Made by a program: the position numbers and the translations under genes. 64,000 bases of DNA from the NCBI RefSeq assembly GCF_022458745.1, contig NZ_JAJJJF010000001.1, positions 248,001 to 312,000 of the forward strand. Direction: 5' to 3'. The stretch is from Bacillus piscicola. GTDB lineage: Bacteria > Bacillota > Bacilli > Bacillales > Marinococcaceae. Of the stretch, positions 8,016 through 16,342 are shown in pieces (the stretch's first letter is position 1; each line of letters starts with the position of its first letter). A model generated the notes under the pieces. It worked only from the letters and a program-made list of their open reading frames with translations. It was not told where the DNA came from and made no database searches.

Positions 8016-9785
8016 ATGAGCAAACAATATACCGTACAGTCCCCAGAAGTTGCCCTAAATACGAAGAAGAAAGTGAAGCAGAAAACGAGCTTCGTTGATT
8101 TACTCCATAAAACCTTAATTGTGTTAATGGTATTAGGATTGGTCGTTGCGCTGATATTCCCATTAATCCAGTTAATTTTAGTTTCTCTGCAGGATAGAAG
8201 CGGTAGTTTTGTTGGGCTTGAGAACTTCATTAATTACTTCACGACAAGCTCCTTAATCCAGCCGTTATTTAATACGTTGTTCGTTGCCTCAGCAACTGGA
8301 ATTATCTCGGTTACGCTCGGATTCTTTTATGCCTATGCATTAACGAGGACGAACATGCCGTGGAAGCCATTTTTCCGCTATGTTGCGTTTGTCCCCTTGT
8401 TTGCTCCGACAATGATGTACGGGATCGGGCTAGTCCACTTGTTCGGGAATAACGGCGTTGTTACTACTGGTTTCTTCGGAATGTTTCAAGGAATCGATAT
8501 TAATCTGTACGGCCCGGTAGGTATTATCATTTCTTTAATCTTTTACACGTTTCCGCAGACTTTTCTGCTGTTGACCATTTCCTTATCTAATACGGATTAC
8601 CGGTTGTATGAAGCGGCTGATTCACTTGGCTCCGGTGTCGTTAAGAAATTCTTTTCCGTCACGCTGCCAAGTGTGAAATATGGTTTGTTTAGCGCGTTTA
8701 TTATCGGTTTTATTTTAAGCTTTACTGACTTCGGTGCCCCTATCGTCGTCGGCGGTGATTTCAAAGTAATGGCTGTTGATATTTACCAACAGGTTGTCGG
8801 ACAGTTTAACATGTCGATGGGTGCAACAGTGGGCGTCATTTTAATCATTCCGGCAGTCATTGCCTTTATCGCTGATCAGCTGGTCCAACGAAAAGAAAGC
8901 TCCTCTATTACCGCGAAATCTGTTTCTTACAAAATAAAAGAAAACCCTGTCCGGGACCGCGTTTATTTCACTTATTGCCTGCTTATTATGGGAGCTATTT
9001 TCTTATTGATGGTAGCGGTGCTTGTCCCGACATTTGTAAAGTATTGGCCTTATGACTTTTCGTTCACCACCGCCCACTTTACGTTTGAAAATGTCATCGG
9101 CGGTTTTAAACCGTACTACACCAGTCTTTTAATGGCTGTCATAACAGCAACGGCAGGAACATTGATCGTCTTTATTGGAGCCTATTTAATTGAAAAGACA
9201 CGTTTTATGAGGACCACCCGCAAAGTAGGCTACTTGTTCTCGATTATGCCGCTTGCACTGCCGGGTCTTGCTATTGGTCTCGCGTACATCTTCTTTTTCA
9301 ACCAGGCAGAATTCGCGATTCCATTTACGAACATTGCTATCACTAATCCACTTCAAGGACTCTACGGCACGATTTGGATTCTCGTGCTTGCTAATCTGAT
9401 CCATTTCTATGCGGTTAACTTCTTTACAGCAACGACGGCCCTTAAAAAGTTAGATAAAGAGTTCGAACCAGTGTCAGAGTCGATGAATGTTCCGTTTTAC
9501 AAAACATTTGTCCGCGTCACCGTCCCGATGTCACTTCCGGCAATCCTTGAAATGATGGTTTACTTCTTTGTAAACTCGATGACAACGATTTCGGCGGTTA
9601 TCTTCTTGTATTCTCCGGACACACGACCGGCGTCTGTTGCGATTGTGGATATGGTCGGAGCCGGGAATATGTCGGCGGCTGCTGCAATGGCGGTTATCAT
9701 CTTGTTAACGAACATCGTCGTCCGGGTTGCTTACGAATTTATTACGAAAAAAGTACGTAAACGTGCAAGTGCATGGCAACAATAG
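8016..9785 (+). CDS. Fused two-domain ABC permease, probable aminophosphonate uptake
   Basis: A 589-residue membrane protein with two copies of the binding-protein-dependent permease domain in one chain, about 12 membrane segments. The first half has the EAA loop (EAADSLGSGVVKKFF, then TLPSVKYGL) near 190; the second half has the matching loop around EPVSESMNVPF and TVPMSLPAIL. Fused permeases of this kind are typical of Fe3+ and 2-aminoethylphosphonate importers. It completes the binding protein-ATPase-permease operon and is followed by a strong terminator. Confidence 0.87.
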   Translation: MSKQYTVQSPEVALNTKKKVKQKTSFVDLLHKTLIVLMVLGLVVALIFPLIQLILVSLQDRSGSFVGLENFINYFTTSSLIQPLFNTLFVASATGIISVTLGFFYAYALTRTNMPWKPFFRYVAFVPLFAPTMMYGIGLVHLFGNNGVVTTGFFGMFQGIDINLYGPVGIIISLIFYTFPQTFLLLTISLSNTDYRLYEAADSLGSGVVKKFFSVTLPSVKYGLFSAFIIGFILSFTDFGAPIVVGGDFKVMAVDIYQQVVGQFNMSMGATVGVILIIPAVIAFIADQLVQRKESSSITAKSVSYKIKENPVRDRVYFTYCLLIMGAIFLLMVAVLVPTFVKYWPYDFSFTTAHFTFENVIGGFKPYYTSLLMAVITATAGTLIVFIGAYLIEKTRFMRTTRKVGYLFSIMPLALPGLAIGLAYIFFFNQAEFAIPFTNIAITNPLQGLYGTIWILVLANLIHFYAVNFFTATTALKKLDKEFEPVSESMNVPFYKTFVRVTVPMSLPAILEMMVYFFVNSMTTISAVIFLYSPDTRPASVAIVDMVGAGNMSAAAAMAVIILLTNIVVRVAYEFITKKVRKRASAWQQ

Positions 9786-9848
9786 CAGCGTCCGCACACG
9801 ATGAACAGCTAGGGAAAGAGTGACTACTGCTGGCGTGGCATAACAGTC

Positions 9849-9893
9849 AAGTCCTCTCCTCACGTTGTGTTATTCAGGGGGAGGACTTTTTTT
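9849..9893 (+). terminator. Intrinsic terminator of the ABC transporter operon
   Basis: AAGTCCTCTCC pairs with GGGGGAGGACTT across an 18-base loop, followed by seven T. Confidence 0.85.
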
Positions 9894-9927
9894 GATAGCC
9901 TATGGTCGTTAAATGGGAGGTTTTGCA

Positions 9928-10773
9928 GTGGCCGTTGTTGCAGTATCTCTTGTCATATCTTCTGCGTTGGTTCACGCCTTATGGAATTTGTTCGCAAAAC
10001 AAAGCCTTGATAAAGTAACGTTTTTATTTTCTATTCACATCATTAATTTCATTATCCTTCTTCCTTACTCTGTTATTGAAATTCAGCAGGTCGTCTTAGA
10101 CGGTCCGGGAATCATCTTCTTATTAGGATCGATGTTCTTTCAAGTTATTTATGGATTTAGCTTAATTAGAGGATATACCGTTGGCGAGTTATCACTCGTA
10201 TATCCAATTCTACGGGGTTCAGCCTCCTTATTAATCCCATTGATCAGCGTGCTGTTTTTAGGAGACCACCTTACGATATTAGGTTGGGTTGGCTTGCTTT
10301 TAGTCGTAACGGGGATTTTCTTAATGGGAAGTGAGGGTTTCAAAAGCGGGGAAAAGGTCGGGCCTTCCCTTCTTTATGCGTTAGCAGGTGGTATGGCCAT
10401 CACAGGCTACACCCTGAGCGACAAAATGCTCCTTGACTATATCTCTCCCTTTCTTCTGATTCAATTTCAGAATTTCATCCATATTATCGCACTGCTATGG
10501 CCGGCTGTCGGGTCACAGAAATTAAAGCAGGAGTGGGTACTGAACTGGAAAATAATCATCATGGGTGCTTTCTTTGTACCGGGTGCCTATACGTTGTTCT
10601 TGTTTGCGATGAAACTGGCGAACGTTGCCCAGCTCGCCCCGATGAGGGAAATCAGCATTGTGTTTGGAGCTATTCTTGGCGCGCTCATTTTAAAAGAGAA
10701 GCAAGGTGTAAGAAAAGCCTTATTTTCCATACTTATTGTAATCGGTATTGTTATATTAAGTATTTTTGGTTAA
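9928..10773 (+). CDS. EamA/DMT-family transporter
   Basis: A membrane protein of about 281 residues with ten predicted membrane segments and two EamA halves (first half ends near GIFLMGS; second half contains FAMKLANVAQLAPMREIS, typical of EamA proteins). The GTG at 9928 is chosen because GGGAGG lies 7 bp before it; the ATG at 9913 has no ribosome site and would contain that GGGAGG. It sits between the ABC operon terminator and phnW, so it may move an aminophosphonate or a by-product such as alanine, but the substrate cannot be read from sequence. Confidence 0.75.
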   Translation: MAVVAVSLVISSALVHALWNLFAKQSLDKVTFLFSIHIINFIILLPYSVIEIQQVVLDGPGIIFLLGSMFFQVIYGFSLIRGYTVGELSLVYPILRGSASLLIPLISVLFLGDHLTILGWVGLLLVVTGIFLMGSEGFKSGEKVGPSLLYALAGGMAITGYTLSDKMLLDYISPFLLIQFQNFIHIIALLWPAVGSQKLKQEWVLNWKIIIMGAFFVPGAYTLFLFAMKLANVAQLAPMREISIVFGAILGALILKEKQGVRKALFSILIVIGIVILSIFG

Positions 10774-10789
10774 GGAATCATAAAAAGAA

Positions 10790-10883
10790 AACACCAAACA
10801 TACAATATAAAACAATCAAATAAAAATAAAATCAATAAAAAACAATAAAAAGCATTCACAATTGTAAGGAAATGTGTTATATT
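10790..10883 (+). promoter_or_regulatory. Direct-repeat tract and promoter of phnW
   Basis: Repeated CAATAAAA/CAATCAAA units, including one full match to the IolR-type 11-mer (AAATCAATAAA, about 10830), precede TTCACA at 10855-10860, a 17-bp spacer and TATATT at 10878-10883. The layout matches those at 3985 and 5500. Confidence 0.6.
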
Positions 10884-10936
10884 TCAAACATAAACAAAAC
10901 GATTGGGTTTTTCTAAAACAGAAAGGATGATCTTTT

Positions 10937-12070
10937 ATGAACATGAAAGACATTACAAACAATCCTTATTTTCTATTAACCCCTGGTCCTCTTACTACGA
11001 CGGAGACAGTGAAACTGGCGATGATGAAAGATTGGTGCACGTGGGATGATGACTATAACAATATTGTGCAGGATATCCGTGGGCAGCTTGTCCGAATAGC
11101 GACAAAGAATCCCGAAAAATACTCCGCCGTGTTAATGCAAGGAAGTGGCTCTTTTACCGTTGAGTCTGTCATTGGAACGACGATTCCGAGAGATGGGAAG
11201 CTGCTCGTGCTCGTGAATGGGGCATACGGACAACGAATTGTGAAAACAGCCAAAACAATTGGCATCGATACAGTCGTGATTGACACGGGAGAGGTTGATC
11301 CTCCAGACCTCAAGAAATTGGATGAAACGTTGACGGCTGATCAAGACATTACACACGTAGCGATTGTGCATTGTGAAACAACTACCGGTATTTTGAACCC
11401 GATCGACGAGGTCAGCAAAGTAGTGAAGCGTCATAACCGGGTTTTCTTTGTCGATGCGATGAGTAGCTTCGGTGGTATTGAAATGGATATTGATGAGCTA
11501 AACATCGATTATATCGTGAGCAGCGCCAACAAATGTATCCAAGGGGTGCCGGGTTTTGGATTTGCGATCGTGAAGACAGAGGAATTTGAGAAATGTGCAG
11601 GAAACGCCCGCTCCTTGTCCCTTGATCTCTATGACCAGTGGAAAACAATGGAGGAGAACAACGGGAAATGGCGCTTCACTTCCCCGACCCATGTCGTTCG
11701 TGCTTTTGCACAAGCACTGAAAGAATTGGATGAAGAGGGAGGAGTTGCAAAACGAGCAGCCCGCTACCGCGAAAATCAACGAACACTAGTAGATGGAATG
11801 GAAGAACTGAATTTCAAACCGTTGCTGCCAAGGGAACTGCAGTCGCCTATCATTACACCATTTTATTATCCGGATTCTGAAGAGTTTGCGTTTCAAACAT
11901 TCTATGACAAGTTAAAGGAAAAAGGCTTTGTCATCTATCCAGGAAAAGTAACAAACCTGAACACGTTCCGAATCGGGAACATCGGAGACATTTACCCGGA
12001 CGATATCAGAGATTTACTAACCGCCATCGAAGAAAGCAGCTACTGGCTCAAATCAGTTCCCGAAAACTAA
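10937..12070 (+). CDS. phnW: 2-aminoethylphosphonate:pyruvate transaminase PhnW
   Basis: A 377-residue class V aminotransferase matching PhnW in length and motifs: [14 protein letters not shown] at the N-terminus, RDIRGQL-like segment near 45, [10 protein letters not shown], the cofactor region [10 protein letters not shown] and the Schiff-base Lys in SSANKCIQG. It converts 2-aminoethylphosphonate plus pyruvate to phosphonoacetaldehyde plus alanine. It has its own promoter and a GAAAGGATG ribosome site. Its product is the substrate of PhnX encoded at 14971, in a separate operon that also encodes microcompartment parts. Confidence 0.93.
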   Translation: MNMKDITNNPYFLLTPGPLTTTETVKLAMMKDWCTWDDDYNNIVQDIRGQLVRIATKNPEKYSAVLMQGSGSFTVESVIGTTIPRDGKLLVLVNGAYGQRIVKTAKTIGIDTVVIDTGEVDPPDLKKLDETLTADQDITHVAIVHCETTTGILNPIDEVSKVVKRHNRVFFVDAMSSFGGIEMDIDELNIDYIVSSANKCIQGVPGFGFAIVKTEEFEKCAGNARSLSLDLYDQWKTMEENNGKWRFTSPTHVVRAFAQALKELDEEGGVAKRAARYRENQRTLVDGMEELNFKPLLPRELQSPIITPFYYPDSEEFAFQTFYDKLKEKGFVIYPGKVTNLNTFRIGNIGDIYPDDIRDLLTAIEESSYWLKSVPEN

Positions 12071-12183
12071 GTATAAAAGCCGATCCTGACACTTGTATCT
12101 TCTATTGATCTCTCTTATACTCAACAGAACCAAGCAAAAACAACCAAAACCTGTGATCACGATACAAGGAAGGGTGAGGCACC

Positions 12184-12987
12184 ATGTCGCTGGCAGGAGA
12201 GGAAAGAAAAAAGAAAATACTCGAACTGCTTGAGATAAGCGGCCAAGTCAAAGCGAAGGACTTGGCCCGGATTTTACAAGTATCAACGGAAACCATTCGC
12301 AAATATTTAGACCAACTGCATAAAGAAGAGAAATTGAAAAAGGTATATGGGGGGGCTATTAGTGTTTCGTTTCACAACGAAGAGCCCTCCTCCCAAGAAA
12401 GAGAAGAATTACACTCTGACGAAAAAAGAAGGATTGGTAAACTGGCGGCGCAGCTTATTAACGACAATGATGTGATTGCAATTGACGACGGCAGCACGCC
12501 ACTGCAGCTTGTGAAAAGTTTGCATAAAAAGAACAATATCACTATTTACACAACGTCCATATCTGCACTAAGCGTTTTAATTGAGTTACACCAACAAAAT
12601 CATTTCACAGGCAAGATTATTGTGCTGGGTGGTGAGGTAAATATTGCCCATCAGCGGGTCTCGGGGGCGTATACGAATCAGATGCTTGAAGATATCTACA
12701 TCGACAAGTATTTTGTTTCCGCAGATGGAATTTCCTTGGATGCCGGAATAACAAGCTATGACTATACGAAAGGCATTACGACCAAAAAACTGGTGGAGCA
12801 TGCGGATAAATCAATTTGTTTAATCGATCATTCCAAAGTTGGCAAGAGAACGCATTACAAAATTGCCGATTTAAAGGAAATTAACATGGTAGTGTCTGAT
12901 AAGACATACCCAAGTGAGTGGGAAACTGCATTAATTGATGGAAATATTAAATGGCTTGTTGCCGGCAATGGACATAAAATGATGTAG
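12184..12987 (+). CDS. DeoR-family transcriptional regulator (copy 1)
   Basis: A 267-residue DeoR repressor: N-terminal helix-turn-helix (VKAKDLARILQVSTETIRKY) with the family linker LKKVYGGA, then a DeoR C-terminal sensor domain (AIDDGSTPLQL; the pocket for a phosphorylated ligand; IDHSKVGKR). Its position after phnW and before the BMC operon, together with the shared A/C-rich tracts upstream of at least five transcription units here, makes it the likely local regulator. The inducer could be a phosphorylated or phosphonate intermediate. A CAA-rich stretch (CAAGCAAAAACAACCAAAAC) lies upstream at 12131-12150, so it may be autoregulated. It resembles the product at 23030-23824. Confidence 0.85.
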   Translation: MSLAGEERKKKILELLEISGQVKAKDLARILQVSTETIRKYLDQLHKEEKLKKVYGGAISVSFHNEEPSSQEREELHSDEKRRIGKLAAQLINDNDVIAIDDGSTPLQLVKSLHKKNNITIYTTSISALSVLIELHQQNHFTGKIIVLGGEVNIAHQRVSGAYTNQMLEDIYIDKYFVSADGISLDAGITSYDYTKGITTKKLVEHADKSICLIDHSKVGKRTHYKIADLKEINMVVSDKTYPSEWETALIDGNIKWLVAGNGHKMM

Positions 12988-13039
12988 CGGATTCGCTGGT
13001 ATGTAAGCACGGGACCTGCCGGGGAGCGGGGGTGCGCTA

Positions 13040-13579
13040 ATGGAGTATTTAGGCATATTTTATGAAGAGCAGATTGTGGCCAACTTAGAGATTTATTTAC
13101 GCATTGTCATCAGTGCCATACTCGGTATGTTTATTGGCTGGGACAGGAAGGTTAACGGAAAGCCGGCTGGTTTAAAAACATTTACCTACGTCGCGGTTTC
13201 CTGTACGTTAATCACGCTCGTATCTATTTACAGTGCGGAAGTATTCGGTGGCAGTAACTACAATAATCGAATGGATCCAATGCGGCTTGCTGCCCAGATC
13301 GTATCCGGACTTGGTTTTTTAGGCGCAGGGCTTATTTTAAAAGATGGTCTGCGTGTGAAAGGATTAACGAGTGCGGCGATGGTGTTTTTTGCTGGCGGAG
13401 TAGGTATTGGAATTGGGGCAGGCTTTTACGGCCTCGTATTTACAGCAGTTATTGTTACCTTTGTGTTGTCCAAAATCAGCAAAGTAATTGAGAAGAAAGA
13501 CCGCAAGAAAATTAAGTATAAATTAAATAAAAACAATCAACACGTATACACCAATCACAACAAAGATATCCAGGCATAA
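13040..13579 (+). CDS. MgtC/SapB-family membrane protein
   Basis: A 179-residue protein with five predicted membrane segments and the MgtC hallmarks: LGMFIGWDRKVNGKPAGLKT near the start and GLGFLGAGLILKDG followed by TSAAMVFFAGGVGIGIG. Family members affect Mg2+ homeostasis and ATP synthase. GGAGCGGGGG precedes the ATG. It stands 52 bp after the DeoR gene; its link to phosphonate use is not obvious, though large phosphate release could make Mg2+ balance relevant (speculation). Confidence 0.85.
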   Translation: MEYLGIFYEEQIVANLEIYLRIVISAILGMFIGWDRKVNGKPAGLKTFTYVAVSCTLITLVSIYSAEVFGGSNYNNRMDPMRLAAQIVSGLGFLGAGLILKDGLRVKGLTSAAMVFFAGGVGIGIGAGFYGLVFTAVIVTFVLSKISKVIEKKDRKKIKYKLNKNNQHVYTNHNKDIQA

Positions 13580-13599
13580 AGCACGGGAGCAAAAAAGGT

Positions 13600-13667
13600 C
13601 GAACAAAACAAAAAACAAAATAAAAAACAATAAAAAACAACACAAAACAAACAAAAAGTGATATAAT
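13600..13667 (+). promoter_or_regulatory. ACAA-repeat tract and promoter of the phosphonate-BMC operon
   Basis: More than six AACAA/ACAAAA units (13600-13660) run into AAGTGATATAAT, with TATAAT at 13662-13667. The same AAAAAGTGATATAAT string is found at the binding-protein promoter (5575-5589). A weak -35 (AACACA, 13639-13644) sits 17 bp upstream, suggesting activator or derepression control. Confidence 0.55.
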
Positions 13668-13710
13668 GCAATTGTAATCAATAAAACTGTTTAAAAAGGG
13701 AGGCGTTTTC

Positions 13711-14910
13711 GTGAAAGTTTTTTGTCTAGGTGGTGCCGGAAGAATAGCCCGGGAAGCAGTACTTGATTTGGTGGAACACTCTGATTTTGAAATGATCACG
13801 ATCGGTGATTTCAATGAAGAGGTAGGCCAGGAGCTAGTAGAGGAATTAAACGATCCACGGGTCAGCTTCGTGAAAGTGAATGTGAAAAACCATGATGAAA
13901 CTGTTGAGAAGATGAGAGGGTATGACGTAGTGATGGATGGCACCACCATCACGCTGAACGGGCTTTCAACAGCCTGCATCGCGGAGGCCGGATGCCACGG
14001 TATTAACTTGAATGGCTTCGGGGCGGAAGACGAGTACGCGGAAGTTTTCAAAAAGAATAATCGTACGGCGGTTCCTGGATTCGGGATGACGCCAGGTGTC
14101 ACTCAAATGATGGCCATGCATGCAGCCAACCAACTTGATGAAGTGGAAAGCGTCCGCGTGAGCCACGGCTCTTTCCGCCCGATTGCTTTCTCAAAGTCGA
14201 TTACGGAAACGACAACCTACGAATATGATCCGGATCTTCCGGGACGCGTCGTCTTCGAAAATGGGGAATTCTTGCAGGTGCCTCCTTTTGCAAGACCACG
14301 GACGATTCAATTGCCTGAACCTTACGGCGAAACGGTTCAGTATATCATCCCGCACTCCGAGACACGTACCTTGTCACAGGCGTTGAAAGATAAGGGAGTT
14401 CAACTTATCGAAGTGAGAGGGACATGGCCAAAGCAAAACATGGAGCTCGTACGAGGCCTTTACAATTACGGAATTCTGAAAAATCCACAAATTAATGTGA
14501 ACGGCAGTGAAGTAGGATTGATGGATATCATCGGAGAATACTTACTTCAATCTAAAGAAGGACAGGAAACAGAACTGTACGGTTATTCTCTTCATGTCGA
14601 AGTAATCGGCAGCAAAAACGGCGAGAAACAGCGTCATGTTCTTTACCATACCCACCCGGCAAGCGACGGCTCTGTGAAGGGCTGGGAGGGACTGCGCGCG
14701 TATACACGGAATGTCGGCATTCCAATGGCGGTCGCTACCGAGCTGCTTGCAAAAGGGGAAGTAAAAGATACCGGTGTCTTAATCCCGGAAGATGCTTTTG
14801 ATCCGCAGCCTATCTTTGATGCATTGGAAAAACGTGGAATTTACGTTCATGAAGAGATAGTGACGGGAGAAAAAGTCGAAGAGAATGATGCAGCGGCACA
14901 GGTTCAGTAG
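13711..14910 (+). CDS. Saccharopine-dehydrogenase-like NAD(P)-dependent oxidoreductase (copy 1)
   Basis: A 399-residue protein with an N-terminal Rossmann domain (MKVFCLGGAGRIAREA; acidic residue in GDFNEE) and a saccharopine-dehydrogenase-type C-terminal domain (FGMTPGVTQMMAMHAAN; GWEGLRAYTRNVG). Relatives act on amino acids or imines (lysine 6-dehydrogenase, carboxynorspermidine synthase). It is the first gene of the BMC operon, just before phnX, so it may handle an aminophosphonate or an amino/imino product, but no such activity is known to me for this family. GTG start with AAAAGGGAGG upstream. A close paralogue is encoded at 21591-22787. Confidence 0.75.
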   Translation: MKVFCLGGAGRIAREAVLDLVEHSDFEMITIGDFNEEVGQELVEELNDPRVSFVKVNVKNHDETVEKMRGYDVVMDGTTITLNGLSTACIAEAGCHGINLNGFGAEDEYAEVFKKNNRTAVPGFGMTPGVTQMMAMHAANQLDEVESVRVSHGSFRPIAFSKSITETTTYEYDPDLPGRVVFENGEFLQVPPFARPRTIQLPEPYGETVQYIIPHSETRTLSQALKDKGVQLIEVRGTWPKQNMELVRGLYNYGILKNPQINVNGSEVGLMDIIGEYLLQSKEGQETELYGYSLHVEVIGSKNGEKQRHVLYHTHPASDGSVKGWEGLRAYTRNVGIPMAVATELLAKGEVKDTGVLIPEDAFDPQPIFDALEKRGIYVHEEIVTGEKVEENDAAAQVQ

Positions 14911-14970
14911 TTGCAAAACATCTATCTAACTAAAAAGCTACGATTGTTAACACTGAAGGAGGTCTAGACG

Positions 14971-15780
14971 TTGGGAAATCAAGCCCCCCAGATAGAAGCT
15001 GTTATTTTTGACTGGGCAGGCACTACCGTTGACTACGGTTGCTTTGCGCCACTGGATGTATTTATAGAAGTATTTAAAAAACGAGGCATTGACGTCCTGC
15101 ATGAGGAAGCCAGAGAACCAATGGGGATGCTGAAGTGGGACCATATTAATGAAATGTGTAAAATGGAGCGGATTGCCGGATTGTGGAAAGATAAATTCGG
15201 CAAGCCTCCTGAGAAAAAAGATGTAGACGATTTGTACGCAGATTTTGAACCTATGCTGTTTGAAATTCTGCCGAACTATTGCACTCCTATTCCTGGGGCT
15301 CTTGATCTTGTCAGCCGTCTTCGGAGACAGGGGCTCAAGATTGGTTCGACGACTGGATATACGGATGAAATGATGAAAGTTGTGACAAAAGGGGCGAAAC
15401 AACAAGGCTATGAGCCAGATTTTCTTGCCACTGCGCAAGATGTTCCGGCCGGCCGCCCTTATCCGTGGATGATGTACTTAAACGCTATGAAACTCGGAGT
15501 CTATCCGATGAAGCATTGCATTAAAGCAGGTGACACGATCAGCGATATAAAAGAAGGCGTGAATGCCGGCGCCTGGAGTGTTGGGGTTATCAAAGGCGGC
15601 AGTGAGCTTGGTCTGACTGAAGAGCAGGTCCGCGCGATGGATGAGGACGAGCTGAACGAAAGAATGGAAACAGTCGCGAAACGATTTAAGGAAGCTGGTG
15701 CTCATTATGTCATTGACAGTATCGGCGAATTAGATAAACTGATCCCTAAAATTAATATGCGGCTTGCGAATGGTGATTGA
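14971..15780 (+). CDS. phnX: Phosphonoacetaldehyde hydrolase PhnX (phosphonatase)
   Basis: A 269-residue HAD-superfamily enzyme of typical PhnX length. The nucleophile Asp14 lies in FDWAGTTVDYG, which is the phosphonatase signature, and the cap domain has the Schiff-base Lys55 in MGMLKWDHI. Later HAD motifs are STTGYT, AGRPYPWMMYLN and KAGDTISDIKEG. It splits phosphonoacetaldehyde into acetaldehyde and phosphate. The TTG start is set by AAGGAGGT at 14956-14963. The next genes encode a BMC shell protein, an acylating aldehyde dehydrogenase and PduL, which would consume acetaldehyde. Confidence 0.95.
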   Translation: MGNQAPQIEAVIFDWAGTTVDYGCFAPLDVFIEVFKKRGIDVLHEEAREPMGMLKWDHINEMCKMERIAGLWKDKFGKPPEKKDVDDLYADFEPMLFEILPNYCTPIPGALDLVSRLRRQGLKIGSTTGYTDEMMKVVTKGAKQQGYEPDFLATAQDVPAGRPYPWMMYLNAMKLGVYPMKHCIKAGDTISDIKEGVNAGAWSVGVIKGGSELGLTEEQVRAMDEDELNERMETVAKRFKEAGAHYVIDSIGELDKLIPKINMRLANGD

Positions 15781-15817
15781 AAAATAGACTCAGGCTCCTG
15801 ATAAGCGAGGTGAAAAA

Positions 15818-16342
15818 GTGAATACACATTCATATGCGTTGGGGATGGTAGAAACGATTGGCTACCCGGCGATCATTGCTGCTGCGGATGCTGCCGCCAA
15901 AGCAGCAGACGTACAAATTGCTACTTATCAAAAAGCAGACAGCGGTATCATCACCATTTACATCATTGGAGATGTCGCTTCCGTCCAGGCAGCTGTTGCC
16001 GTTGGGGAAGAAGTGGCGAAAAGAGTTGGACAGTTCCGGCACTCTCATGTCATACCGCGTCCTACTTCGGATGTCGTTAACATGCTTTTTCCAGAGAAAA
16101 AAGCGGAAGAAGAAAAGTCCGAAACGAAAGCCGAGCCGGTAAAAGAAGCTCCTGCCCAAGAGGAGAAACAGACAGGCTCGCAAACCGAGACTAAAGACAT
16201 CAACAAAATGAACTTAAATGAGCTACGAGAATACGCTAATTCGTTTTCTAATTTTCCTAAAACGACTCAAGAAATCTACCGAGCAAAAAAAGAAGATCTA
16301 TTGAACGAACTAACAGAGATCATGAAAGGTGGCGATAAGTGA
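15818..16342 (+). CDS. BMC-H shell protein with charged linker and SAP/Rho-N-like tail
   Basis: A 174-residue protein. Residues 1-90 form one BMC domain (ALGMVETIGYPAIIAAADAA; HVIPRPTSDV). Residues 91-128 are a Glu/Lys/Pro-rich, probably disordered linker. Residues 129-174 (MNLNELREYANS, then YRAKKEDLLNEL) look like a helix-extension-helix of the SAP or Rho N-terminal type, which often binds nucleic acid. EutK is a known precedent for a shell protein with a nucleic-acid-binding tail, though of a different fold. GTG start after AAGCGAGGTG. It follows phnX by 37 bp and its stop codon shares one base with the next ATG. Confidence 0.85.
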   Translation: MNTHSYALGMVETIGYPAIIAAADAAAKAADVQIATYQKADSGIITIYIIGDVASVQAAVAVGEEVAKRVGQFRHSHVIPRPTSDVVNMLFPEKKAEEEKSETKAEPVKEAPAQEEKQTGSQTETKDINKMNLNELREYANSFSNFPKTTQEIYRAKKEDLLNELTEIMKGGDK

